A DNA stretch of 54,368 nt from Acholeplasma oculi. Lineage in GTDB: Bacteria; Bacillota_I; Bacilli_A; Acholeplasmatales; Acholeplasmataceae. The position numbers and the translations under genes are program-made. Positions 15,926 through 30,900 of this stretch are shown piece after piece. Where the stretch lies: positions 1 to 54,368 of the forward strand of contig NZ_FUZK01000005.1 in the NCBI RefSeq assembly GCF_900166985.1, read 5' to 3'. The first letter of the stretch is position 1, and every line of letters begins with the position of its first letter. Below the pieces are notes generated by a model. It did not search any database. It was not told the DNA's origin and saw only the letters and a list, made by a program, of their open reading frames with translations.

Positions 15926-18900
15926 ATGAGGCTAACTAAGAAAAAACGAATCTACTGTGCGATTATAAGTTTCATCCTAATGATAGGCTTGCACATGTTA
16001 ATTTCACAGATTCCATTTTTCGCTCCAATAGATTCTACTGATGATGTAGGTCTATTGGTACCAACTTATACGTATTCAGGAACGTTTATGTCTGAATCAG
16101 GTACTGAGTTGGATCCCTATGTAATTGGTACTAGGGAAAACATGGAGTCGCTATCTGAACTTGTTAAATCTGGACAGAATATGACAGGCAAGTTTTTTGT
16201 TATCGACACCTCAATTAACGAATTAGACTTAGGTAATTTCCAACCCATTGGATCAAATACTCAACCCTTTAATGGAAACTTCAATGGAAGCGGAATTAAT
16301 TTTAAATTAGCAATTGATAGACCTTCTGAATCATATATCGGATTATTTGGTTATGCATCAGGTGGTAGTATAAAGAACTTAACTGTATCAGGAATCATAC
16401 AAGGAGACCAATATGTGGGCTCCGTTTTAGGTTATAACAATGGCAGTATTGTAACAACCGTTTATAATACAGCAACTGTCATTGGTACCAGAGATTATAT
16501 CGGTGGTATCATGGGTGTATTATTAAGAGGTACGATTAAAGATGCAATCAATCAAGGACATGTCATGGGTCAAAGTTACGTGGGTGGTGTGATTGGGTAT
16601 AGTTATCGTTATCAACGACATGGTTCATCCCTTTATTATCAAAATACAATTTTAAATGTTTATAATCGTAGTAAAGTCCAAGCAAAAACTGCCAACGTTG
16701 GTGACTGGATAGGTGGTTATAGTTCAAGCTATTATTCAAGTTATAACCAATTGAATAGTTGGACAAACATTCATATCGATACAAATTATGCAATGTTAAA
16801 TATGGATATGAGTGTATACGGATTTAAAGATAAAACAGTTAGAAATGATACATCTTATTTATATACACAACAGTTTGTAGATGGTACCTTAAAATTAACA
16901 AATTTTACCGATGGAATGATTGTTGATTCATTTGGGTATTATCCAGTTCAAACATATTTTACGACACATACAAACCCGATTATACAATCCAGATTAATCC
17001 AGTATTCTAAAATAGATTTAAGTGATGGAATAGGATCCATTGAACATCCATTCTTAATTAGAGATGAAGCGGATATGATTGATTTTTCAAACCGTGTGAA
17101 TGCATCAAACACATTTGAAAAATATTATTTTAAAGTAGAAACAACCGATTCAAGATTCATCCTTCCTGACTTTGTACCAATAGGTTCACCAACCAAACCA
17201 TTTTATGGTAGTTTTGATGGTAACTGGTCACTCTTTGAGTTAGATATTAATCGTCCGGATCAAGATTATCAAGCACTTTTTGGTGGGTTTGCTAAAGGAT
17301 ATATCAGAAATTTAACCATTAGTGGTCAAGTCATAGGTAAAAACTTCACAGCAGGTGTATTAGGCCGTTTAGGACTTGGGCTTGGGTTAGACAATTTAGG
17401 TGGTCAAGTTTATAATGTCAATAATTTAGCAAACATTCAAGGTGAAAGCTATGTGGGTGGTATTGTTGGATATATCAGTAGTGGTAGTGTTAAATCCACA
17501 TATAATGAAGGACGTATTCAATCCACTTTAAATTATGCAGGTGGAATTACAGGTTTTATGTATGGTACAGGTGTTTCTGCATCGGTTGAGGAGTCTTATA
17601 ACCGAGGTAGAATAATAGGCCAAAACTATGTAGGCGGTATTACAGGATATTTTTATCAGTATTATAGACATTCAAGTTCTCAATATGTATATAGCACATT
17701 AAAGAACAATTACAATTCTGGTTTAGTTTCTGGTGCAAGTAGTGTATTTGGTCATATTGGTTATACAAATTTAAATCATTACTCAAGTTATAATCAACCG
17801 AATACCAATTCTAATAATATTTATGATGATTCAATTAATGTATTATTTATTCCTGAAGTGGGCATTAAACCACCAACGCTTCAAACAAATGGATTAACAT
17901 CTGAAACATTCTTTAATTCAACCTTGATGATGCAAAGAGGTTTTTCTACAAACTTTTGGACTTTTGAAGAAAAAACTTCTACAACAGGTTATTATCCTCA
18001 ATTAAAAAGTTTTATGGATTCTGGTGTTACAAGAGTTATTAATGATGCAGTTAGATCGACAAGTATTGATATTCGTGATGGTTTAGGTACGGAACTTAAT
18101 CCTTTCCTTATAAGAACAAAAGAAGACATGGATCAGTTAAGTTCAAATGTCTTAAAAGGTAATACTTATCAAGATTATTTCTTTAAAGTAGAAGAAGGAA
18201 TAGATCAAATTGATTTAGAAAACTTTATACCAATTGGTGATGCGACCAAACCATTTAGAGGAACCTTTGATGGAAATGGTGTGAATTTTAACGTTTCTAT
18301 GGATCAACCTACTAAAAACTATATGGGTATCTTTGGTCTTGCAGATATGGGAGTTATCAAAAACTTTTCTGTATCCGGATTTATTACTGGACAAAATTAT
18401 GTAGGTTCAGCAATCGGATATATGCAAGGTGTTGAAGTTTATAATGTATATAATACAGCTACTATTATAGGAGCAAGCGAAGTTGGTGGTATTGTTGGTA
18501 GACTTTATACGGGTAGTTTAAAGTATACTTTTAATATGGGCTCAATCTATGGAACATCTAACGTTGGTGGAAATATTGGTTATTCCTACCGATATGTAAG
18601 ACACTCATCCTCTCTTTATGTAAGAAATACAATTCAAATGAATTACAATGCAGGAACAGTGAAAGCCAAAACTGCAACTGTAGGTGGAAATATTGGTTCA
18701 TATAGTACATATTATTATTCAAGTTATTCAGAAGCAAATCCTTGGAGTTTAAATGTATATGATGCAAGAATCATTTCATTTGATCCATATGATGCTAACT
18801 TTATTTATAAACCTAATAGTATACCAGATCAATTAAATCAAGCAATCAATCAACCAAGAGCAACGCTACTTGGTGCAACACTTACTGGATTTGTGACAAG

Positions 18901-21900
18901 AGAAGAAACAGAAACACATGATTTCTATCCAGAAATTGAATACTTTAGAAATCATTCAAATGAAACAATCCAAAATTTATCTAAAACTACAGTTATATAT
19001 GATTTAAAAGACGGTTTGGGCACATTAGAACATCCGTTTAAGATTTATGATGAAACCGATATGTGGAAATTATCCACAGATGTAAAAAATGGTGCAACTT
19101 TTGAAGGGTTCTATTTCAAAGTTGTAACACCGAATACAACTTTTAATTTGCCAGACTGGCAACCCATTGGAAACATCCAAACTTCATTTTTAGGTAGTTT
19201 TGATGGAAATTGGTCAAACTTTAATATAAGTATTAATCAACCAACCTTAGATTATCAAGGTTTATTTGGCGTTATTGGAATGGGTGAGATTAAATACTTA
19301 TCAATTAGTGGATCAATTACTGGTAAAAACTATGTAGGTTCTGTTGCAGGAAGAACGGGTTATGGTAAACAATCTCCATCTCTTTCTGGTCGAATACATA
19401 GCGTATTTAATGAAGCAATCATAACAGGTGATAGCTACGTTGGTGGTATTGTTGGTTTACAAGATTCTGGTATGATCGAACAAACCTTTAATATTGGAAG
19501 AATTACTGGTAAAGTCAACTATCTAGGCGGTATTACAGGTTTCATGAATGGTAATGGCGTTCGAGCTACAACAAAAGATAGTTATAATACAGGTGATATT
19601 ACAGGTAATCAAAACGTAGGTGGTATTACTGGTTATTTCTATCAATATTATAGACATAGTAGTGATAACTATAAATACATGACACTTTCTAATACCTATA
19701 ATAAAGGAAATATTTCAGGTATTACATCCGTATTTGGTCATATTGGATTTACAAATCTCAGTTTTTATTCCAGTTATAATCAACAAAACATCAATCAAAA
19801 TAATACTTATGATAGTTCGTTAAATGCTTTATTTGTACCATCTATTGGTATAAAACCTCCAGCACTCGCATCGAATGCTTTAACTTCTGATAATTACTTT
19901 GATGCAGCGAAGATGCAACAACTCGGTCTATCATCCAGTTTATGGACATTTAAAGAAAAGAATACGGAGTTCGGTTATTATCCACAGTTATCCACATTTA
20001 TTCAAAGTGGTATTGACCGTGTAATTGAAACATCCCTTCAATCTGTAACAAGAAATATTGAAGGTGGATTAGGAACTGAAGGTTCACCGTTTATCATTGA
20101 AACAAAAGAAGATATGGATCAGTTAAGCTATAATGTTTCAATTGGTTATACATATGATAATTATTATTTTATTGTAAAAGAAGGTATTGATCAAATCGAT
20201 TTAAGTGATTTTGATCCAATTGGTAAACCAGGTAAACCATTTAGAGGAACATTTGATGGGAATGGTGTAGACTTTATTTTAAGTATCGATAGAACTTTAG
20301 AAGATAGGGTTGCATTATTCGGATTTATGGATAAAGGAACCATAAAGAATCTTTCAACATCAGGATTTGTTACAGGTAGAAACTTTGTTTCAGCAATTCT
20401 TGCTGAAAGCCATGGTGCGCTGGTTACCAATGTCTATAATGCTGCAAGAATTTTAGGAACAGATTATGTCGGTGGATTGGTAGGATATTTAAGACAAGGT
20501 GAACTTAGTTCATCGATGAACTATGGTCTTGTTGAAGGTGCCCGTTATGTCGGTGGATTAGTTGGTGCATTACTACAATATTACCGTCATGCATCCGATA
20601 CATATTATTACTCAACCATTAAAAATTTATATAATGCATCGGTTGTACGTGCATCTACCAATATTGTTGGTGGTGTATGGGGTTATTTAAATCCTAATTA
20701 TTATTCAAGCTATAATCAACAAAATATTCGACAAAATGTTTATTACGATACAGGTGTTTTAGCAAAAGAACCGCAAGATGCAACATTTGGATTTAGACCA
20801 TCAACAGAACCAGGGGTTGGTGTTGCAGTTTCTACTGGTGCACTGATGAACCAAACAGCATCCATTAACGGATTTATTAAAGATGGCCCTTATGAAACTT
20901 ATGGGTATTATCCTTTATTATCAACCTTTAGCACACACACACTTAAAAATGTAGAAGACCGTTTACGTTCTTTAGCATATATAGATTTAACAGGTGGATT
21001 AGGAACGGTTGATTATCCATTCTTAATTGAAACCAAGGCAGATTTAGATAATTTAAGTTTATCTGTTTTAAGCGGTATCACATTCAAAGGAAATTACTTC
21101 AAAATTAAAGATAGTGTCACATCCATTGATTTAGAGAATTTTAAACCGATTGGAAAACAAAACCTTCCATTTGAAGGACATTTCGATGGAAACTTCAAAT
21201 TACTTATTGTTTCAATGAATCCAACAGAACAAACATTTGGACTTTTCGGCGAATTAAAAGGTGTTGTTGAAAACCTCTATATTCAAGGTACAATAACTAC
21301 CACTCAAAATGTAGGTGGATTTGTTGCAGGTAGACTCACAGGTGGAACTATTAAAAACACATTTGCATCCGGTGAAATCCAAGGTGGAACATACATGGGT
21401 GGACTTGTTGGTGTCCAAGTGGGTGGAAAGATTGAACAATCCGGATTCTATGGAAAAGTAGTAGGAACAACCATTGTAGGTGGTATTCTAGGTCAACTAC
21501 ACTCCGGTCAATTACTTAATTTATATACAAGAGCAGAAATCATTGGTACGACTCAAGTCGGTGGAATTGTTGGAACAACGTATCAGTATAACCGAGTATC
21601 ATCAAGTGATTATACAAGTAATAGTATCCATCAGGTTTATAGTGCTTCACTCGTTTCATCTACAACAAACCTAGTAGGTGGCGTGATTGGTTACCATAAT
21701 CCTGCTAGATATAGTTCATCAGGTGCGAATGCACGTGTGAATAATTATTATGATGCATCCATTTTAAAATCTTATACTCCAGTTGGAGGATTTAAACCAT
21801 CTGCAGTTATTAGTCAAACAGCACTAGAAAAAACATCCATGTTAGGTTATGAGATGCAACAACTAGGTTTTTCTGATAGTATTTGGAAATTTGAGGAATC

Positions 21901-24900
21901 AGTTGGAAATGAATCATATTATCCACAAATTCTTATGTTTACAACGACCAAAGAATCTAATCTTAAGTCGAATTCTAAATTATCTGTTACAACAACCCCA
22001 CTTCTTGGAGATGGAACCAATTTGTCACCTTACTTAATTAGAACTGTACAAGATATGATGAGTTTATCCGTTTCAGTTCAATCAGGTTTTGATACAACAG
22101 ATATTTATTATCAAGTAGACTTAGGTATTCATTCCTTTGATTTAAGTACGGTATCATATGTACCTATTGGAAATTCTACGAATCCATTTAAAGGACACTT
22201 TAATGGAAGTTATGCGAACTTTAATCTGAATTTAAAATCAAACCTAGATTATCAAGGTTTATTTGGTGTTCTATCAAGTGATGCAACGGTTGCATATCTA
22301 TCGGTATCAGGTAACATTCAAGGTTTATCTTATGTAGGTGGAGTCGCAGGTTATTCAGAAGGCCAAATTGAAAACATTTATGTAGATGCATATCTTAAAG
22401 GTAATGCGTATGTAGGGGGCATTACAGGCTCTAATTTAGGTATTCTAACTTATGGTTACTTTAAAGGAAATATTGAAGCTGAAACGGGTTCATATATTGG
22501 TGGTATTACAGGATTTAATCAAGGCTCTATTTCTGAATTTTACGTTAATGCAATGCTTTATGGACTAAGCCACGTAGGTGGTGTCGCAGGATATAATTCA
22601 GGTACGGTTTCAAATAGTTATTATAACCATACGTATTACATAAAAGATACTAATCCTAATAAAGTAACAAAAGCGATATCAAATCAAGAGAATCAAGATG
22701 ATGTGAAGGGTTTAGATAAACTCAATATGACAGGTTTAAACTCAATTGGAAGTGAAGCATTCCAAATGAATTTAAATGTTAACATATTTAAAACAATTTC
22801 TGATGAAGGTTTATTTATTCACATGCCTCAGTTAAATGGATTTAGTAGTCATCCATTAACTGTAATTTCCAGCCGTTCTAAACAAAGTGTAAGAATCATC
22901 CGATTTGAACAAGGTGAAGGTACAAAAGATGATCCATATATCATTAAAAATGAAACAGAGATGGCGCTTTTATCACAGGTAAGTTCAACTGATTCATTTT
23001 CAGGTATATATTTTAAAGCAAGTCCTGAAAAGATTATATTTGACTTAAGAGATCCACTACTTAACTATAAACCAATTGGTACATTCCAATCCATGTTCAA
23101 AGGTGGATTTGATGGCAACTATCAAACATTCTTGATTAATATTAACCAAACAAACCTAGATTATCAAGGTTTATTTGGTGTTATTGGTGAAGGTGCCTTG
23201 ATTAAAAATATTGATATTACAGGTTCTGTAACAGGTCGATATTATGTAGGTGGTTTAGCAGGTATGATTCGTGGTGCAACCATTGAAAATGTTTCTAATA
23301 AAGCAACCATTAAAGGTGCAAGATACACAGGTGGTATTGCTGGTGATATTGGATCAAAAACCAATGTTCGATTATCATATAACATGGGTAATGTCACAGG
23401 TACAGGAGATGCAACCGGTGGTATTGCAGGTATTTTACAAATAGAAAGTGAAGCAAAAGAAGTCTTTAACTATGGAGCAATTACTGGAGTGACCAATACA
23501 GGTGGTATTGCAGGGTTGTTACATGATCGTTCTTTAATTTCTTATGCATATAACCGAGGGGAAGTACGTTCAAGTGGTGCACAAACAGGTGGTATTGTTG
23601 GATTAAGTCGACAAAAATCATGGATTGACCAAGTATATGTAGCTAGTATTGTAAGAGGTTTAAATCAAACATCAACTGGTTCAATTGCCGGTTTAAGTCA
23701 AACTCAATCGGTAGAAAATAATGCATTCTATGATGTATCCGTTCTTTTATCTGATTTTGGACTTGTTGGTGTAAAACCAACCAAAGCAGTGGGTAATAAA
23801 CTCGATCAACAAGATTTAAGAGGCGTGATGAAAACATCCTTAACAGGACTGGATATTTTATCAGAAGATGGCACGAATTATGGAAATTATATATCACTAA
23901 ATCCAAATTACTTTAACCTTACAGAATCTATTGGATTAAAACGTTTTTATCCAGAATTAAAAGGATTTAGTCAATCCTTTATTGTCAATCATCAAACGGA
24001 TTCTAAAACATCGGTTGAAACATTCGTATTTGATGGTCTAGGAACAAGTGCATCACCTTACATTATTTATAGTGCATATGATATGGTGGCATTAAGTGAT
24101 GCGAATAATGATGGAATCTCGTTTGAAAATACATACTTTAAAGTACATGATACAGTTACTGAAATTAATTTATCCTTAAACGGATTAAATTATCAACCTA
24201 TTGGAACTGAAACACAACCTTTCCAAGGGATTTTTGATGGAAATTATGTCAATTTCATCTTGCAGATGCAAACCAATCAAGAAGCGGGATTGTTTGGATA
24301 TATCGGTGAATTATCGATCGTAAAAAACTTAAGTATTGAAGGATCAATTACTGGTCAAGAATATGTAGGTGCGATTGCAGGATATAATAATGGTTTAATT
24401 GAAAATGTTTATTCTGTTGCACATATTCAAGGTGAAAGCTATGTCGGAGGACTTGTTGGTTATAACCAAGGAATCCTAGAAAAATCATATGTTCATGCAG
24501 AAGTTAAAGGATTAAACCTTTATACAGGTGGTATGGTTGGTTACAACAAGGGAACCATTACAGATGGTTATGCAAGTGTTTATGTAAGAGGCTTCATGCA
24601 CCAAGGTATGTTAATTGGTTATAGTGATGCATCAGCACTTGCTGAGTACTTATACTATGATTTAGATAAACGAAACGAAATTAATCCAGAATTAAATGCG
24701 GTTTCTAACCTAGATGAAGGAACACTTCTAAGAGGTATCGACCAAAATATCTTATCCTCACATAAAGCATATCAAGCATTTGAGTTTGTTTTCAGTTCCC
24801 AAGATATCTTTAAGAGTGCCTCTTCCGTGGGTATGCATGCATACTTCCCACAATTAAAAGGTTTTATGGAACATCCACAAGACTTTATCCGTACAAAATC

Positions 24901-27900
24901 TAAATTAAGTGTCACATTAAATAGAATCTCTGGTGCTGGTACGAAGGAAAATCCATATTTAATTAAAAATGCTTTAGATATGGTTGCCTTATCAGAATTA
25001 GTAACAATTAATAAACTTTCCTTACTGGATAAATACGTAGAAGTACTCGATGGAATTGAAATGATTGACTTAACGGACCCTCAATTAGGATTTTTACCGA
25101 TTGGAAATCAGTCTTATCCATTTAGAGGTCATTTTAACGCGAAGTTTACAGAGTTTATCATTGACTTTAAAAATATTTCTACCTATGCAGGATTATTTGG
25201 ATATATTGGAAAAAATGGAACTGTAACAAATGTGATTGTAAGTGGTTCAATTAATGGTGGTCGTCTACATGGTGGTATTGCAGGTAGAAATCAAGGAACC
25301 ATTTCTAACAGTCAAAGTCATGTAGAAATTTTTGTGAATCAACATAGTAGCTATAATGCTTACGCAGGGGGTATTACTGCATATAATGAAGGATTCATTG
25401 AAAATAGTTTCAATAGCGGAACTGTTCATGCAGAGTTTAATTATGCAGGTGGAATTGCAGGGTATCATGCCAAGGGTGCAAGTATTATCAATAGTTTTAA
25501 TGTTGGTAATGTTTCAAGTAACAGATATTATGCAGGTGGAATTGCAGGATATAGTTTAGGTAGAGTAATAAACGTCTATAATAGTAGTTTAGTCACAGGA
25601 ACCTATGCTGGTGCGATTGTTGGTTATAGTAATCAAGGTACCTTACTTTATGCATATTATGACAAATCCATATTAGAAACAAGTACACAAGCTAAAAAAG
25701 CTACAAAAGCAATTTCAAATATGGATGATGAAGGATTTACTAAGGGATTATATAGAGTTGAGATGATGCAAGCATGGCACCAAGGATTCTTATTTGATAC
25801 CGATCAATTTGAAGTTGAGCTGACAGAAGGCCTGTATGGTTATTTACCACAACTGAAAGTCTTTAATGATGAAGCAATTCATCATGCGAAGCAAAAAATG
25901 AATGATTCAACTTATAAAACCATCTTCATGGGAGATGGAAGTCTTAGTCTTCCATACCTTATTTTAAGTGAAGTGGACTTGCTTGCAATGAGCAATCGAT
26001 TTGAAGCAATCGACTCGAATAACCTCAACTTTAAATTACAAACATCTAAAACAATGTTTGATTTATCCAATTCAAATGTAACTTATCAACCGATAGGTTC
26101 TTTAACACATCCATTTAAAGGTAACTTCGATGGTAATAATATAGAAATAAAACTTAATCTAAATGGAAACGATTATTTAGGTTTATTTGGTGTCACTAGC
26201 CTAGATGCACAAATTAAAAACATTCATATGAGTGGATTAATTTCTGGTAAAAACTATGTAGGTAGTATCATTGGATATAACCAAGGACAAGTAGAAAATG
26301 TAACAAGCACTGCAACCATTCAAGGCGAACGATATGTAGGTGGATTACTAGGTTTCTCAAGCCATAAACTCTATGAGGGTATGTATGAAGGCGCACTTCA
26401 AGGTAAATCTTATGTAGGTGGATTGGTTGGATATCTAGCAAGCAGTGGTTCGGTAGAAATGTCATACCATAACGGATATGTACGTACTGAATTAAGTTAC
26501 ACAGGTGGTATTGCAGGTTACGCTGAGACTGAATCCTCTATACAATCAAGTTTCAATATGGGGCTCATCGAATCCTATGGCACTTACTTAGGTGGTTTAG
26601 TAGGTTATTTAGAAGGAAGTATTGAATCTTCATATAACCGAGGAGACATTGTTGGCTATAACCTTTATGTGGGTGGTATAAGTGGTTATTCTAAAGGTTC
26701 AATGAATGAAGTTTACCATGCAGGAAAAATTTATGGTTTAGGTATTTTAGGTGGACTTGTTGGACAAAATGAAGGTCAAATTCAAAATGCGTATTATGAT
26801 CTATCTATTATTGAAGAGGCTAGACCAATTAACTTATTAGTTAAACCTGTTCAAAGTATTTCAAATCAACCAGAACAACTCGATGTTTTAGGATTAAGTC
26901 ATGAATTTATGGTAGGAACTGATAAGCTTGAAGGTGTTTATAAGACCATGAACTTCAATCCAGAAGCATGGTATTTAAGAGATGGTAATGACTTTACAAG
27001 TTATTATCCTGAGTTGTTAAGTTTTAATGAACATAGTCTAGAATCCTTTAGAACTGATTCTTATCAGTCCATCAAATATCAAGTGTTTGATGGTGAAGGA
27101 ACATTATTAAATCCATATATTATTAAAGATACTAAAGACATGAAAACACTTCAACTTTTTGTTGAAAAAGGTTTTTCATTTGATCAAAAACATTTTAAAG
27201 TTAAAGATGGTGTACAAACGATTGATTTAACAGATCAATCGATAGATTACCGACCAATTGGATTAGTAGATGCACCATTTGAAGGTCATTTTAATGGTAA
27301 TGGTGTAAACTTTATTATGGTCTTTATTGAACCAGGTGAAAATAACTTAGCATTATTCTATTTAATCGGTGAGAATGCATCGGTTAAAAATATTAATATT
27401 TCAGGATCAATTATTGGTAATTCATATTTGGCAGCCCTTGCTGTAAGAAATGAAGGATTAGTTGAAAACATTGAATCCTTCGTACAGATACAATCAGCAA
27501 ATGGTAATTCCATTGCAGGGATTGTATCAGTCAATAAAGGTTCAATTCAAAATGCATATAACCATGGTCATGTAATGGCAAATGGTTCTTATGTAGCAGG
27601 TATTGTTGCAGAAAATGATGGAACGATTAAAAACTCCTTTAATAAAGGAATGATTAAAGGACTTACCCAAGTTGCAGGTATAGCAGGTATTCATAAAGGA
27701 ATCATCGAACTTTCATACAATATGGCATCTATTGAAGGCGATACATCCGTTGGAGGTGTTGCTGGTGAAACCTTAAGTGTTATTGGAAGTAGTTTTAATC
27801 ATGGAACAATTTATGCGAAAACCGGTATCGTCGGTGGTATTAGTGGTTATATGAGTGGGTCTAGTGCACCAAGAATTTATTCAAGCTATAATACAGGTTT

Positions 27901-30900
27901 AGTTTACTCTGACTTTAATTTAGCAGGTGGTATTTTAGGTGTTATGGATACAGGAACAGTGATCGATACATACTCAGCGGCAGGTGTTTATGCAAAACGT
28001 GATGTTGGAGCAATCATTGGACAAAAAACAGGTGGAGTTATTGAAAGAAGTTATTATGACCAAACAGTTTTAGATAATCTAAAAAACTATTCAGGCATTA
28101 AACCTTCTAAAGCAATTGGAAACCTTTCAGATACAACAACCGTAAAACCATTACTCCGTGGACATATGACAGGTTTAAAGAGTATTGGAAATCAAACGAA
28201 TCAAATGAACTTCTCAAGACCAAATGATTTCATTGGATTAAGTTCATTTGATCAATTCAGTTATTATCAACAAATTAAATTACTTTCAACATCCACGAAT
28301 AAAACAATTGCAGAGGATTCAAAAGTATCTGTTACAACCCATACATTTGCATATGGTAGTGGTAAACAAAATGACCCATTCATGATTATGAATGAAGCGG
28401 ATATGATTGCTTTTGCAGATACAGTTAATAGTGGAAATACGTATCAAAATCAATATATTCAAGTATCGAAACAAGTTGGCACATTAGATTTTACGAATGA
28501 AGCTATGTATCAATATGTTATTGTTGGACAAAAAGATTTTATATTTAATGGTTCATTTGATGGTAATGGAACAACATTTAATGTATCAATCGTACAATCA
28601 AGAGATTATGTTGGACTCTTCGGTAGAACCGGTAAGAGTGCAGTTATTAAAAATATCTCAGTAAAAGGATCAATCGAAGGACTCAACTATACTGGAGGTA
28701 TCGTCGGATACAGTGAAGGTATCTTAATGAGTTCTTATAATCAAGCAACGGTTAAAGGATTAAATTATACCGGTGGATTAATCGGACAAAGTACAAACCT
28801 TAATGAATTTGTTTACAATAGAGGGGATGTATTTGGTAAAGACTATGTGGGTGGTATTATTGGTCATTTAGATGGCTTATTACATAACAGTTACCAATCC
28901 GGTATCTTATATGGTCAAAACCATTTAGGTACACTCGTAGGATTCTTAAACTCAGGAGCTGTTGAAAATAGTTATTATGACCGATTAACCTTACAATCCT
29001 ATGCACCATTTGGTACATGGAAGAAACCTGAAAAGGCAGTTTCAAATTCACCTGATTCTGATGTTGTCTTTGGTATGGACCCATCATTTATGATGCGAAT
29101 TGATTCAATAGGTACTGCATCTTCACAAATGAATTTCGATTTATCTAAAGGTTATTGGACAACTCAGTTTAATATTCAACAAACAAATAAAAACTATCCT
29201 CAATTAGCTATATTCTCAAAACATACACATTTAAATGTATTAAATGATTCTAAAAATTCAACAGAAAGAGTATTAGATAATATCTCATATGATGAAGGAT
29301 TAAACCAAGGTCTTAAAAACATGAGTGTCATTGTTGGATATCATTATCAATTAAATGTTCCAACAAAACTAGGTTACCGTTTTATAGGTTACTTTAAAAC
29401 AGATTCTAATTTAAATGAAACACAAATGACTAATGATTTAGGTATTTCATTATTACCGTATGATGGTAACAATTTAGATACACTCATTGCGAAATATGAA
29501 TTAAGATCTTATGAAGTTAAATTTGTAGACGGCAACAATCAAACCATTCAAACAACCTATCATACATATGGTGATCTTTTAACCATACCTTCAATCATTC
29601 CTTTAAAGAATTCAACGAATGAGTGGATTTATACATTTGAATCATGGAATTATGATTTCTCTAAAGGTGTCGATGATGATTTAGTCATTACTGCAAATTA
29701 TCAAGCAATTCCAAAATTCTATAAAGTCATTTTCTATGATGGTAATGGTTTATTCTTTAAAGAGATTTATGTGGAATATCAAAAAACTATCAACATTCCT
29801 AGTGAAATTCCTAGAAAATTATCAAGTGGAAATATTGCATATCAATTTAGTTCATGGAACTATGACTTTGATTTAGCAGTAACGAGTCCTTTAGAAATTT
29901 ATCCAACCTTTATGGAAGTTGATCGTTATTATACTGTTATATTCCATGATGCATTAGGAAACGTTATTGAGACACAAACCGTTGAATACTTACAATCTGC
30001 ATATGATATCATCGTTAAACCTGTTAAAGAAGCATCTATTTCACATACATATGAATTTGTATCTTGGAGTGAATCCTTAAAACTGATTACAAAAAATCTG
30101 ATGATTCATCCAATCTATGAAGAAAAGGTCAGAAACTATGAAGTTACATTTATAGATGGAAATGGACAGATTTATGATCAGTTGAGTGTGCCTTACTTAA
30201 GTGAGGCAATTCCAAAATCAGGTTATCCACTTAAAAATGCATTTGAAATGGAAGCCTATCAGTTTATAGGATGGAATCAAGTTATAAGTGAAATTACATC
30301 TGATTTAACGGTTCATGCACTCTATCAAACCATTGATAGATACTATAAAGTTTACTGGTATGATGGGGATTCAAATTTAATTCATACAGATCTTAATCAA
30401 GAATATTTATCGAAATTAAATCCACCAAGTATCATTCCAACTAAAACAAAAACAGACCAATATCAGTATGAATTTAATGGATGGAGCGAGTCTTTAGATT
30501 ATTGTTTAGGTGAGATGCATATCTATGCGACATTTGATGAAGTCTTAAGACCATTTGAAGTGAAATTCTATGATGGAAATGGTGCGTTAATTTACAGTGA
30601 AACCGTCTTATATGGACAAGAAGCAACATTTCCAAGTGACTTAATCGTTAGAAAAAAATCCAGTGAAACAGAAGCGTATAAGTTCACAGGATGGAATCAA
30701 TCATTTAATCTAGTCACAACTGATCTAGATATATATCCAGAATTTATCTCCGTTGAAAAATATTACTTTATTACATTTATGGGTCCAACAGGAAGTGAAC
30801 CTCTCACTGTACAAAGAGTTGAGTATGGATATCCAGCAACACCACCTGTACTTGAACCTTATATACATCCTAATATTCAGTATGAATACATCTTTATGGG

